Origin: Geodermatophilus poikilotrophus
GTDB taxonomy: Bacteria > Actinomycetota > Actinomycetes > Mycobacteriales > Geodermatophilaceae
Reading direction: 5' to 3'
DNA: 64,000 bases
Assembly (NCBI RefSeq): GCF_900111455.1
Contig: NZ_FOIE01000004.1
Coordinates: 186,001 to 250,000, forward strand
The notes under the pieces are model-generated. The model ran no database searches. It saw only the letters and a program-made list of their open reading frames with translations, and was not told the DNA's origin. Below, piece after piece: positions 43,760 to 52,003 of the stretch. Positions within the stretch are counted from its first letter, which is position 1; the number at the start of each line of letters is the position of its first letter. The position numbers and the translations under genes were made by a program.

Positions 43760-44893
43760 TCAGGTCGGGGTCGGCAGGTGCTCGGCGGCGATCCGGCGGG
43801 CCAGCCGCTCCAGCAGCGGGCCGGCCTCGGTCATGCAGCGGTCGGGGTCCGGCTCGATGTCGGTGAGCGCGGCGGCGGCGTCGATGCCGGCCTCCCGCAG
43901 CGCCGCGTCGTCCAGGTCGCGGCGCCCGCAGACGGCGATCACCTCGGGGACGCCGGCCGCGCGGGCCCGCCGGGCCACGCCGACCGGGGCCTTGCCGCGC
44001 AGGCTCTGCTCGTCCAGCGACCCCTCGCCCACCACGACGAGGTCGGCGCCGGCCACCAGCCGCTCGAAGCCGAGCAGGTCCAGCAGCAGGTCGATGCCCG
44101 GCCGCAGCTGCGCCCCGAGGACGGCGAGGGCGGCGAACCCGACCCCACCGGCGGCGCCCGCCCCTGGTTCGTCGCGCAGGTCCCGCCCGGTGGCGTCGGC
44201 GACGGCGTCGGCCAGCCGGGTCAGGCAGCGGTCGAGGTACGCGACGTCGTCCGGGTCGGCTCCCTTCTGCGGGCCGTAGACCGCGGCGGCGCCCGAGGGG
44301 CCGGTCAGCGGGTTGTCCACGTCGGAGGCGACGACGACCTCGGCGCCGCCCAGGGCAGCGGCCACCCCGCTGACGTCGACCCGGGCCAACTGCTCCAGCC
44401 CCGCGCCGCCGGGCCCGATGGGTGCGCCGTCCGCGTCGAGGAGCTCGGCGCCGAGGGCCTGCAGCAGCCCTGCGCCGCCGTCGGTGGTGGCGCTGCCGCC
44501 GATGCCCAGGACGACCCGGCGGGCGCCGGCGGCCAGCGCCGCGGCGACCACCTCGCCGGTGCCGCGGCTGGTGGCGGTGCGGGCAGCGCGCCGGCCACCG
44601 GGCAGCCGGGCCAGGCCCGAGACGTCGGCCATCTCCACGACGGCGACGTCCCCGAGCCGGGCGAACGCGGTCTCCACCGGCTCACCGGTCGGCCCGGTCG
44701 CGGTCACCGGGACCGCCTCGAACCCGGCGGCCAGGGCGGCGGCGAGGGTGCCGTCACCGCCGTCGGCGACGGGCAGGCAGCTCACCTCCACGTCCGGGCG
44801 CCCGGCGGTGAAGCCGCGTGCCACTGCCGCGGCCACCTCCGTGGCGGTCAGCGATCCCTTGAACTTGTCCGGGGCGACGAAGACGCGGGGCAC
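43760..44893 (-). CDS. Glycerate kinase (GK-II/GlxK family)
   Basis: A 377-residue kinase that phosphorylates glycerate to 2- or 3-phosphoglycerate in photorespiratory-type or glyoxylate metabolism. The start PRVFVAPDKFKGSLTATEVA is the family signature. DGGDGTLAAAL, VLGIGGSATTDGGAGLLQAL and SLDEQSLRGKAPVGVARRAR are typical substrate and nucleotide segments. Length matches the family. It follows a quinone-reductase gene by 55 bases on the same strand. Confidence 0.93.
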   Translation of the reverse strand: MPRVFVAPDKFKGSLTATEVAAAVARGFTAGRPDVEVSCLPVADGGDGTLAAALAAGFEAVPVTATGPTGEPVETAFARLGDVAVVEMADVSGLARLPGGRRAARTATSRGTGEVVAAALAAGARRVVLGIGGSATTDGGAGLLQALGAELLDADGAPIGPGGAGLEQLARVDVSGVAAALGGAEVVVASDVDNPLTGPSGAAAVYGPQKGADPDDVAYLDRCLTRLADAVADATGRDLRDEPGAGAAGGVGFAALAVLGAQLRPGIDLLLDLLGFERLVAGADLVVVGEGSLDEQSLRGKAPVGVARRARAAGVPEVIAVCGRRDLDDAALREAGIDAAAALTDIEPDPDRCMTEAGPLLERLARRIAAEHLPTPT

Positions 44894-44948
44894 CGAACAA
44901 TCCTGCCAGCAGGCTCCGTCCCCGGCGGCCCTGCAGGAAGCTCCTCCC

Positions 44949-45962
44949 TCAGGCCGTCACGTCGACCAGCACCTTGCCGACGGCGCCGTCCTCCACCGCA
45001 CGGTGCGCCTGCGCGGTCTCGGCCAGCGGGAAGACGTGCAGCGGCAGGCCGGCGTCCGCACCGACCCGCACCGCGCCGTCCAGCACGGCGGCGTTGACGT
45101 CCTCCACGCCGATCGCCTTGGCCCGCTCCGGCTCGGTGTAGACGAGGACGAACTGCCAGCGCGCGTTGGGGCCCATCTGCGCGCGGACCGGCACGGTGAC
45201 CTCCGCGCCGCCGTCGTCGGCGTACATCGCCACCGCCCCGTGCAGGCCGATCAGCTGCGCGTCGACGGCGGCGTTGGTGGCGGCGGAGACCTCGACGATC
45301 GCGTCCACGCCCTTCGGGGCGACCTTACGGACCTCGGCGACGACGTCCTGCTCCCGGTAGTGGACGACGTGCGAGGCCCCGGCCGCCGCGGCCAGCTGCG
45401 CCTTCTGCGGGCTGCTGACCGTGGCGATGACGGTGGCGTCGGCCCACCGGGCCAGCTGGATGGCGGCGTTGCCGACCGCGCCGGCCCCGCCCTGCACGAG
45501 GACGGTGGAGCCGGTCAGCGCCCCGGGCCCGAGCCGGTCGGGCAGCGACTCGGCGACCGTCAGGCAGCGGTGCGCGGTGAGGAACGGGATGCCCAGCGCC
45601 GCGCCGAGCTCGAAGGACGGTCCGGCGCCGAGCAGGACGACCTGCCGCGCCGGGACGACGGTGTACTCGGCCGCCGTCCCGTGCGGGCGCTGCCAGGCCG
45701 CCTCCCAGACCCACACCCGCTCGCCGACCAGCACGGGGTCCACCCCCTCGCCGACGGCGTCGACGGTGCCGGAACCGTCCTGGTCGGGTACCTGGCCGTC
45801 GGAGCCGGGCGGGTTGTTGCGCCGGGACTTCCAGTCGGTCGGGTTGACGCCGGAGAAGGCCAGCCGCACCCGCACCTCACCCGGGCCGGGCTCCGGGGTG
45901 GGGCGCTCGATGAGCTGCAGGACGTCGGGGTCGCCGTTCTCGGTGTAGACGATGGCTCGCAC
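44949..45962 (-). CDS. NADPH:quinone reductase-like zinc-less medium-chain dehydrogenase
   Basis: A 337-residue oxidoreductase of the quinone-oxidoreductase MDR group. The N-terminal GroES-like half has ERPTPEPGPGEVRVRLAFSG. The Rossmann half has VLVQGGAGAVGNAAIQLARW, the family's Gly-rich dinucleotide motif. Cys ligands of true zinc alcohol dehydrogenases are absent. It reduces quinones or other unsaturated carbonyls with NADPH. It is the first gene of a likely two-gene operon with glycerate kinase. Confidence 0.9.
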   Translation of the reverse strand: MRAIVYTENGDPDVLQLIERPTPEPGPGEVRVRLAFSGVNPTDWKSRRNNPPGSDGQVPDQDGSGTVDAVGEGVDPVLVGERVWVWEAAWQRPHGTAAEYTVVPARQVVLLGAGPSFELGAALGIPFLTAHRCLTVAESLPDRLGPGALTGSTVLVQGGAGAVGNAAIQLARWADATVIATVSSPQKAQLAAAAGASHVVHYREQDVVAEVRKVAPKGVDAIVEVSAATNAAVDAQLIGLHGAVAMYADDGGAEVTVPVRAQMGPNARWQFVLVYTEPERAKAIGVEDVNAAVLDGAVRVGADAGLPLHVFPLAETAQAHRAVEDGAVGKVLVDVTA

Positions 45963-46055
45963 CGTCCCGTCCTACCCGGTGCCGCCGCTGCATGCGCGGA
46001 CGGTTTGGTGCTGCAACGGCCTGGTAGTGCGACACGAGCACGTGTCGTGGCGCTG

Positions 46056-46730
46056 CTAGAACCCCAGGGCCCGCCAGGTGGCAGGCCCGACGACCCCGTC
46101 GGCGACCAGTCCGGCGCGCCCCTGGAAGTACCGCACCCGGGCGTCCGTCATCGGGCCGAAGTCGCCGTCGACGGCCAGGGGCGGGAGGCTCGGGTACCAG
46201 CGGTTCAGCGTCTCCTGGAGCCTGCGCACCGCATCCCCGGTGCTGCCCAGCCGCAGCACCGGCAGCGCGGGCGGGGGTGGGGGCGGAGGCGTGCCGCCCC
46301 GCATGACCTCGTTGAGCCGGTCCACGGTCAGCCCGCCGTTCGCGGCCCACCACATCAGCTCGACGTGGCCGTGGTCGGTGTGCGGCGAGGACCCGGAGTA
46401 CGGGCGCCAGTCCGGCGCGATCGACGACCAGATGCGCCGGTCGTGGATGACGCACTGGAGACCGAGCTCCTGGGAGTTGAGCCGGAAGGTGTCCATCACC
46501 CCCCAGGACCAGGGGTTCCCGACGGGGGTCCCCAGGTCGGCGGCACGCCCCTCGGCATGGAGGCTGAGGACGGCTCCGCCGCTCACCGGACGACAGTTGT
46601 AGATGCCGAGGTTCGTCGCGCCCCGGTTCCCGTAGGCGCCGAGCCACCAGGACATCAGGTTCCGTGCGCCCGGCGTGGGACCGCCGGTGCAGCTGCGTGC
46701 GCCCTGGTAGCCGCCGATCTGGATGGTCAC
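46056..46730 (-). CDS. Peptidoglycan-active protein: M15-like peptidase plus PG-binding domain
   Basis: A 224-residue protein. Residues ~1-135 resemble VanY/ARB-type D-peptidases: SLHAEGRAADLGTPVGNPW supplies metal-binding His and Asp, and HTDHGHVELMWWAANGG supplies further His. A Pro-rich hinge (~145-155) precedes a PG_binding_1 domain (LRLGSTGDAVRRLQETLNRW and VDGDFGPMTDARVRYFQGRA). No signal peptide is visible, as in phage endolysins, so the export route is unclear. The GTG start overlaps the stop of a 58-residue gene by 4 bases, forming a two-gene operon. It may be a domesticated phage lysis module. Confidence 0.78.
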   Translation of the reverse strand: MTIQIGGYQGARSCTGGPTPGARNLMSWWLGAYGNRGATNLGIYNCRPVSGGAVLSLHAEGRAADLGTPVGNPWSWGVMDTFRLNSQELGLQCVIHDRRIWSSIAPDWRPYSGSSPHTDHGHVELMWWAANGGLTVDRLNEVMRGGTPPPPPPPALPVLRLGSTGDAVRRLQETLNRWYPSLPPLAVDGDFGPMTDARVRYFQGRAGLVADGVVGPATWRALGF

Positions 46731-46903
46731 CGGCCGGCGTCTTCGGGTGCGGGTACCGTATGCGACGCCGGCTCGACGTAGTCCGGGTGCTCCGGGTCGT
46801 CGATGGGTGCAGAGACGGGTTCGGGACCCCCCTCATCGGCTCCGAGGGCCACCTGCGGGTCGACCTCGAGCTCGTTCGGCCGACCGGGGGCGTGGTCCGA
46901 CAC
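46727..46903 (-). CDS. Small acidic protein upstream of the peptidoglycan-active gene
   Basis: A 58-residue hydrophilic protein: MSDHAPGRPNELEVDPQVAL, then EPVSAPIDDPEHPDYVEPAS, ending PAPEDAGR. It is rich in Pro, Glu and Asp and probably disordered. A near-perfect ribosome site (GGAGGAGG, 6 bases before GTG 46903) and a 4-base stop/start overlap with the next gene support real translation. No domain is recognised; it could be an inhibitor, chaperone or leader for its partner. Confidence 0.7.
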   Translation of the reverse strand: MSDHAPGRPNELEVDPQVALGADEGGPEPVSAPIDDPEHPDYVEPASHTVPAPEDAGR

Positions 46904-47138
46904 GAGGCACCTCCTCCATCTCGTCGGGGACCGGGTTCCCTGCGCGTGCCCTCGTCAGGGCGCCCTCGGGTGACCGAGTGGTCCGGCGCCCGCGCCTCGT
47001 ACTCTGCCCGCGTCGGGCGGCGGTCGGCCACGGTCGGTCGCCGCCGTTCCCGCTCCGCGGGCCGGCTCGCGCGCGGCCATCGCGAGGAGGTCCGCAGTGC
47101 GCTACCGGGCGTGCAGGCGGGGCCGGTCCCTTGCAGCA

Positions 47139-47543
47139 CTAGGTCAGGTTGAGCTGCCAGGAGACGCCGAAGCGGTCGTTGACCCAGCCGAACCGGCGGC
47201 TGAAGCCGTGGTCGCCGGGCTCCATCAGGACGGTGCCGCCCTCGGACAGGCCCCCGAACAGCCGCTCGAGCTCCTCCTCCGACGCCGTCTCGACCCAGAT
47301 CGAGAAGGACGGCGTGAAGGTGAAGTCGTGGACCGGGGGGCTGTCGAAGCAGCGGAACTCCTGGCCTGCGATGGAGAAGGTGGCGCTCTGCACCGTGCCC
47401 TCCGCGCCGGGACCGCCGGCCCCCCACCGGGTGAGGTCGTGGACGCGCGCGTCGTCGAACAGCGACGTGTAGAGGTCGAGCGCCGGCCCCGCGTCGCCCT
47501 GGAACATGAGGAAGGGGATCACCTGCTGCGGCATGGCGGTCAC
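47139..47543 (-). CDS. VOC-family (PhnB-like) protein
   Basis: A 134-residue glyoxalase-fold protein. Paired beta-alpha-beta-beta-beta units are visible: VIPFLMFQGDAGPALDLYTS, FTPSFSIWVETASEEELERL and the end RFGWVNDRFGVSWQLNLT. This is the PhnB/3-demethylubiquinone-methyltransferase-like branch, whose members bind small molecules or antibiotics; metal-binding residues are not obvious. An internal ATG (47534) could be the true start. It follows the lipoprotein gene by 27 bases on the same strand. Confidence 0.85.
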   Translation of the reverse strand: MTAMPQQVIPFLMFQGDAGPALDLYTSLFDDARVHDLTRWGAGGPGAEGTVQSATFSIAGQEFRCFDSPPVHDFTFTPSFSIWVETASEEELERLFGGLSEGGTVLMEPGDHGFSRRFGWVNDRFGVSWQLNLT

Positions 47544-47570
47544 CGTAGAGGGAGCCGCTGACAGGAGGAC

Positions 47571-48170
47571 TCAGCCCAGGCGGTCGGCGACCGCGGCCAG
47601 GAAGTCGTCGACCCGCCGGAGGTCCGGCTCGTCCCCTGCTGCGACGACGAGCACGACCACCTCCTCGGCGCGCACCAGGCGGGTCTCGGCCACGGCCGGG
47701 TCGGGTCCGGAGACCACGGTGCGGATGGTCACGCCGTTCCACCCCGACCCCGACCAGCTGTCCACCGACCGGGTGCTCCCGGCTCCCGGGCCGGCGGCCA
47801 CCGACGGCGGCGCCGATGCGCAGTCCGGTGCCTCCATCTCCGCCTGGTCGAGGATCGCCTCCGCCACCATCGGCGCCGACGTGGCCCAGGCGTAGGCGTG
47901 CAGGGTCATCCCCTCGGAGGCGTGGCCGCTGGTCACCGGGTCCCCGAGCGCGGGGTCCAGGCGCGGTGGCCGCGTACCCGGTGCGGTCGTGCAGAGCTGC
48001 GCGGGTGGCGGGGGCGGGTCGACCGGCCGGGGACCGGGGAGCTGCACCGACAGGGCGGCCTCGAGGTCGGGCGGCCCGCCGGGGGAGGCGGTGCCCGCCA
48101 CGGTCGAGGTGCAGGCGGTCAGCCCGCCGACGACCGCAGCCACGGTCCACCCTCCCGCCGCCGTCCGCAT
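47571..48170 (-). CDS. Putative lipoprotein
   Basis: A 199-residue exported protein. The signal ends LTAC with the lipidated Cys at ~20, followed by Ser/Thr/Pro-rich linker sequence typical of actinobacterial sensor lipoproteins. The folded part (~85-199) includes HAYAWATSAPMVAEAILDQA and ends RRVDDFLAAVADRLG. It resembles small extracytoplasmic domains of unknown function. ATG 48170 follows a GAGG-like site. Confidence 0.7.
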   Translation of the reverse strand: MRTAAGGWTVAAVVGGLTACTSTVAGTASPGGPPDLEAALSVQLPGPRPVDPPPPPAQLCTTAPGTRPPRLDPALGDPVTSGHASEGMTLHAYAWATSAPMVAEAILDQAEMEAPDCASAPPSVAAGPGAGSTRSVDSWSGSGWNGVTIRTVVSGPDPAVAETRLVRAEEVVVLVVAAGDEPDLRRVDDFLAAVADRLG

Positions 48171-48289
48171 CGCCGTCCTCCTCCGGCAGGCGGTACCCAC
48201 CCCTCCGGCAGGCGGTACCCGCCGGCGAGCGGGGCAGGCGGCCGGCGTCCCGCGTTGCCGGGTCGCCGGATCGCTGATGGGGTCGGGCG

Positions 48290-49135
48290 GTGCGCTCCCC
48301 GCTGCCCGGCGTCCTGCCCGCGCCGGTGCGCCGGACCCTGCTCTACCGACAGGCCACCGGGCACCTCCCGCCGCTCCTGCGGCCACGGACCTTCACCGAG
48401 AAGCTGAACTGGCGGATCACCCTCGACCGGCGGGACCTGCTCGCGCCCACCTGCGACAAGCTGGCGATGAAGGACCACGCCCGGCGGTTGGCGCCGGGCC
48501 TGGTGCGCGTCCCCCAGACCCTCTGGGCCGGCAGCGGCGTCGACGAGCTGGCGGACGTCGACCTGCCGGACCACTGGGTGCTCAAGCCCAACCACTCGTG
48601 CATCCGGCGGCTGTTCGGCCGCGGGCCCGCCGACGTCGCCGACCTGCGCCGGCGCACGGCCGGCTGGGTGGCGGAGCGGTACTGGCGCAAGAGCGAGGAG
48701 TGGGCCTACCGGCGGGCGCGGCCGTGCCTGCTGGTGGAGGAGTTCATCGGCGTCCCGGGCGTGGTGCCGGCCGACCTCAAGGTGGTGGTCGTCGATGGCG
48801 AGCCCCGGCTGGTCGAGCTGCACACCGGCCGGGACGACGACCACGGCACCCGGCTCTACTCCCCGGAGTGGGAGCCGCTGCCCTGGACGATCGGCTACCG
48901 GCCCGGTCCGGACGCCGACCCGCCCGAGCGCCTGGAGGACCTGCTCAAGGCCGCCACGGCCCTCGCCGACGGTTTCGACATGCTCCGCGTCGACTGCTAC
49001 GAGGTGGACGGCGAGCTGTGGTTCGGCGAGCTCACCCCGTACCCCGGCGCCGGGCTCTCGCCGCTGGAGCCCGACCTGGACGCGTGGCTGGGTGCGGCCT
49101 GGACGCTGCCACCGTGGTGGCGCACCCGAGGCTGA
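48290..49135 (+). CDS. TupA-like ATP-grasp protein
   Basis: A 281-residue ATP-grasp enzyme of the TupA-like group, associated with teichuronopeptide or other amide-linked cell-surface polymers. FTEKLNWRI and DKLAMKDHAR occur near the N-terminus, WVLKPNHSCIRRLFG in the centre, and RPCLLVEEFIG then DLKVVVVDGEPRLVEL carry nucleotide and metal residues. LRVDCYEVDGELWFGELTPY is the family's end motif. It probably ligates an amino acid to a glycan. Divergent from the lipoprotein gene. Start chosen at the first conserved residue; no clear ribosome site. Confidence 0.85.
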   Translation: MRSPLPGVLPAPVRRTLLYRQATGHLPPLLRPRTFTEKLNWRITLDRRDLLAPTCDKLAMKDHARRLAPGLVRVPQTLWAGSGVDELADVDLPDHWVLKPNHSCIRRLFGRGPADVADLRRRTAGWVAERYWRKSEEWAYRRARPCLLVEEFIGVPGVVPADLKVVVVDGEPRLVELHTGRDDDHGTRLYSPEWEPLPWTIGYRPGPDADPPERLEDLLKAATALADGFDMLRVDCYEVDGELWFGELTPYPGAGLSPLEPDLDAWLGAAWTLPPWWRTRG

Positions 49136-49137
49136 CC

Positions 49138-49201
49138 CGGCGAGATCGGCGATCTCGCACGGCTGCACCGCCCGGGGCGTGCGAGACCGCCGATCTCGCC
49201 G
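49138..49201 (+). terminator. Long hairpin after the TupA-like gene
   Basis: Two 23-base arms (49138-49160 and 49179-49201) pair with one mismatch, beginning 2 bases after the stop codon. It probably ends the transcript; the left arm itself contains a small palindrome, CGAGATCGGCGATCTCG. Confidence 0.8.
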
Positions 49202-49322
49202 GGGGTGACAGCTCGGACCGTGCACCACGGGGAGCAGCACGGAGTCGGTCGAGCGGCCGTCTCGTCCTGTACCCGCGCCGGCGTGCGCAGGTGTGCGACC
49301 TCGCCACCCGCCCACGACCGAG

Positions 49323-49358
49323 GACGCCCGCCCCGATCGGCGGATCGGGACGGGCGTC
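49323..49358 (-). terminator. Second terminator downstream of the ABC importer operon
   Basis: Sixteen-base arms around GGCG, with a single mismatch, lie just beyond the primary terminator when read on the minus strand. It may act as a backup. Confidence 0.7.
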
Positions 49359-49365
49359 GTCGGTT

Positions 49366-49403
49366 CGTCCGGCCGGCGGGCGAGGACGCCCGCCGGCCGG
49401 ACG
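49366..49403 (-). terminator. Primary terminator of the ABC importer operon
   Basis: A perfect 17-bp stem with an AGGA loop directly abuts the permease stop codon at 49404. Very stable and GC-only inside. Confidence 0.85.
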
Positions 49404-50423
49404 TCAACCGCTGGCGCGGGAGAACCGCTTGAGGCTGTCGAGCGCGATCGCGATGATGATCACGACGCCCTTGATGACGAGCTGGTAGAAGAACGGCACG
49501 TCGAGCAGGATCAGCCCGTTGGACAGCACCCCGATGATGACCGCGCCGACCAGGGTGCCGAAGATCCGGCCACGGCCACCGGCCAGCGAGGTGCCGCCGA
49601 GCACCACCGCCGCGATCGCGTCGAGTTCGTAGCCCTCACCGGCGGTCGGTTGGGCGGACAGCACCCGGGCGGAGAAGATGAGGCCGGCCACCCCGGCTGC
49701 GGCACCGGCGAGCATGTAGGTGTACAGGAGCACCCGCTTGACGTTGATGCCCGCCAGACGCGCCGCCTCCATGTTCCCGCCCACCGCGTAGACGTGGCGG
49801 CCGAACCGCGTGCGCTCCAGCAGGAACCAGAAGATGGCGTAGACGACGATCATCACGACCACCGGCTGCGGGATGCCGGCGACGCTGCCGTTGCCGATCC
49901 CGCGGAACCCGAGGTCGCTGGCCACCAGCGGCTGGCCGTCGAGCAACGAGTAGGCCAGGCCCCGCAGGTAGGTCATGGAGCCGAGGGTCACGATGAAGGC
50001 AGGCAGGGCCAGCCAGGCGACGAACACGCCGTTGAGGGCTCCGCACAGCGCACCGATGAGGATGCCGCCGAGCAGGGCCAGGGGTGTGGGCACCCCGTCG
50101 ACCGCGAGCAGCACGCTGCCCACGCCGGCCACGGCGAGGATCGATCCGACCGACAGGTCGATGCCGGCCGTCAGGATCACCACGGTGAGCCCGGCGGCCA
50201 GGATGGCGTTGATCGAGACCGACCGGGCCACGTTGATGGCGTTGTCCACCGAGAGGAAGTTCGGGGCCAGCACCGCCATGAGGGCGATGAGGAGCAGCAG
50301 GACGGCGAAGATGCCGACCCGGTCCCACCAGTAGGCGATGGCCGCCCCGCGGCCGGCCGTCCCGGGCTCGACCCGGGTGTCCGGGATGGGGTTGTCCGGC
50401 GTCGTGACGGTGTTCGGGTTCAT
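49404..50423 (-). CDS. Ribose-type ABC transporter permease (RbsC/MglC family)
   Basis: A 339-residue inner-membrane permease with about 9-10 helices. Phrases typical of sugar permeases include AAGLTVVILTAGIDLSVGSI and ARLAGINVKRVLLYTYMLAG, the latter being the coupling (EAA-like) region. The short N-terminal lead is polar and cytoplasmic. Its ATG overlaps the ATPase gene's stop by 4 bases. It completes an importer with the ATP-binding and binding-protein genes upstream. Confidence 0.93.
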   Translation of the reverse strand: MNPNTVTTPDNPIPDTRVEPGTAGRGAAIAYWWDRVGIFAVLLLLIALMAVLAPNFLSVDNAINVARSVSINAILAAGLTVVILTAGIDLSVGSILAVAGVGSVLLAVDGVPTPLALLGGILIGALCGALNGVFVAWLALPAFIVTLGSMTYLRGLAYSLLDGQPLVASDLGFRGIGNGSVAGIPQPVVVMIVVYAIFWFLLERTRFGRHVYAVGGNMEAARLAGINVKRVLLYTYMLAGAAAGVAGLIFSARVLSAQPTAGEGYELDAIAAVVLGGTSLAGGRGRIFGTLVGAVIIGVLSNGLILLDVPFFYQLVIKGVVIIIAIALDSLKRFSRASG

Positions 50424-51973
50424 CGGGGGATCCCAGCGTCCTCGTTCGGAGTGGCGTCGTCGGAGTAGACGCCGGTGGCGTGTTGCATGACTGCCTCCTC
50501 GGTCGCCTCGCGGGCATCGAGCGACGCCGCGATCCGCCCGCCGCGCATGACCAGCAGCTGGTCGCTGATCCCCAGGGCCTCCGGCAGGTCCGAGGAGATC
50601 ACCAGCACCGCGGTGCCGGTCCGGGCGATCTCGTTGACCAGGCGGTAGATCTCGCTCTTCGCCCCGATGTCGACGCCCCGCGTGGGTTCGTCCAAGATCA
50701 TCAACTTGGGTCGCTGGAGCAGCAGCCGCCCCAGGACGAGCTTCTGCTGGTTCCCGCCGGACAGTGCGCGCGACTCGAGCCCCAGCGCGTTGGAGCGCAC
50801 CTTGAGTTGGTCCATCACGGTGCGGACCGCCTTGACCAACGGTCCGCCGCGGACCACACCGACGCTGCTGTAGTCCGCCAGCGTGGAGATGCCGACGTTG
50901 TCCTTGACCGTCAGGTCGAGGAACAGCGCCTGGTCCTTCCGGCTCTCGGGGAGCAGGCCCACCCCGGCCCGGATGCCGTCGATGGGGTTGCGGACCTGCA
51001 ACGGCCGGCCGTCCAGGGTGACCGTGCCGCCCGTCCGGCGGTCGGCGCCGTAGATTAGGCGCGCCACCTCGGTGCGCCCGGCGCCGATCAGGCCCACCAT
51101 CCCGACCACCTGGCCGCTGCGGACGTCGAACGAGACCGGGCCGATCCCGCCGGGGCCGGTCAGCTCGCGCACCGACAGCCGGACGTCCCCGGCCGGGTGC
51201 GGGGTGCGCACGTAGAGGTCGTCGATGTCGCGGCCCACCATCATCCGCACGATGTCCCCGGGCTGGACGCGGTCCGGACCGGTCGCCCGCATGTCGCGGG
51301 TGCCGATCAGCTGGCCGTCCCGGAACACGGTGACCCGGTCGGCGAGCTCCCAGACCTCCTCCATCCGGTGGCTGATGTAGACCAGCCCCATGCCGCGCGA
51401 GCGCATCGCCCGGATGAGGGCGAACAGCTGCTCGCTCTCGGTGCGGGACAGTGCGGCCGTCGGCTCGTCCAGCACCAGCAGCTTGGCGTTCTCCGCCACG
51501 GCGCGGGCGATCTCGACCATCTGCTGCATCCCGACGCTGAGCCGGCCGATCGGGCGGTTCGGATCGATGTCCGCGCCGACCCGGGCCAGCTTCTCCCGGG
51601 CCTGCTCGACCATCTTCCGCCGGTCCAGCATCCCGAACCGGACCGGCTCGTTGCCGGTGGCCAGGTTCTCGGCCACCGTCATCTCCGGGATGGTGTTCAG
51701 CTCCTGGTGGATGATCGCCACCCCGGCGGCCATGGCGTCGCGAGGCGAGGCCAGGGCCACCGGGGAGCTGTCGATCCTGACGGAGCCGGTGTCCGGCTGG
51801 TAGTTGCCCGAGATGATCTTCATCAGCGTCGACTTCCCGGCGCCGTTCTCGCCCATGAGGGCGTGCACCTCGCCCGCCCGGACGTCGAAGCTCACGTTCG
51901 ACAGAGCGAGGGTCGCGCCGAAGCGCTTGCTGATCCCCTCCACCTCGAGCAGCGGAGCTGGTGTCCCACTCAC
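50420..51973 (-). CDS. Monosaccharide ABC transporter, fused double ATPase (RbsA/MglA family)
   Basis: A 517-residue protein with two ATPase domains in tandem. The first has an intact Walker A (GENGAGKST near ~43) with LSVGMQQMVEIARAVAEN as signature and LLVLDEPTAALS as Walker B. The second domain has a degenerate Walker A (GLIGAGRTE) but keeps LSGGNQQKLVLGR and LMILDEPTRGVD, as is normal in this family. It powers import of a pentose or similar sugar. GTG 51973 follows GGAGG. The gene overlaps the permease by 4 bases. Confidence 0.94.
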   Translation of the reverse strand: MSGTPAPLLEVEGISKRFGATLALSNVSFDVRAGEVHALMGENGAGKSTLMKIISGNYQPDTGSVRIDSSPVALASPRDAMAAGVAIIHQELNTIPEMTVAENLATGNEPVRFGMLDRRKMVEQAREKLARVGADIDPNRPIGRLSVGMQQMVEIARAVAENAKLLVLDEPTAALSRTESEQLFALIRAMRSRGMGLVYISHRMEEVWELADRVTVFRDGQLIGTRDMRATGPDRVQPGDIVRMMVGRDIDDLYVRTPHPAGDVRLSVRELTGPGGIGPVSFDVRSGQVVGMVGLIGAGRTEVARLIYGADRRTGGTVTLDGRPLQVRNPIDGIRAGVGLLPESRKDQALFLDLTVKDNVGISTLADYSSVGVVRGGPLVKAVRTVMDQLKVRSNALGLESRALSGGNQQKLVLGRLLLQRPKLMILDEPTRGVDIGAKSEIYRLVNEIARTGTAVLVISSDLPEALGISDQLLVMRGGRIAASLDAREATEEAVMQHATGVYSDDATPNEDAGIPR

Positions 51974-52003
51974 GACGGTTCCTCCCACCAGCCGGTCCGG
52001 CCG

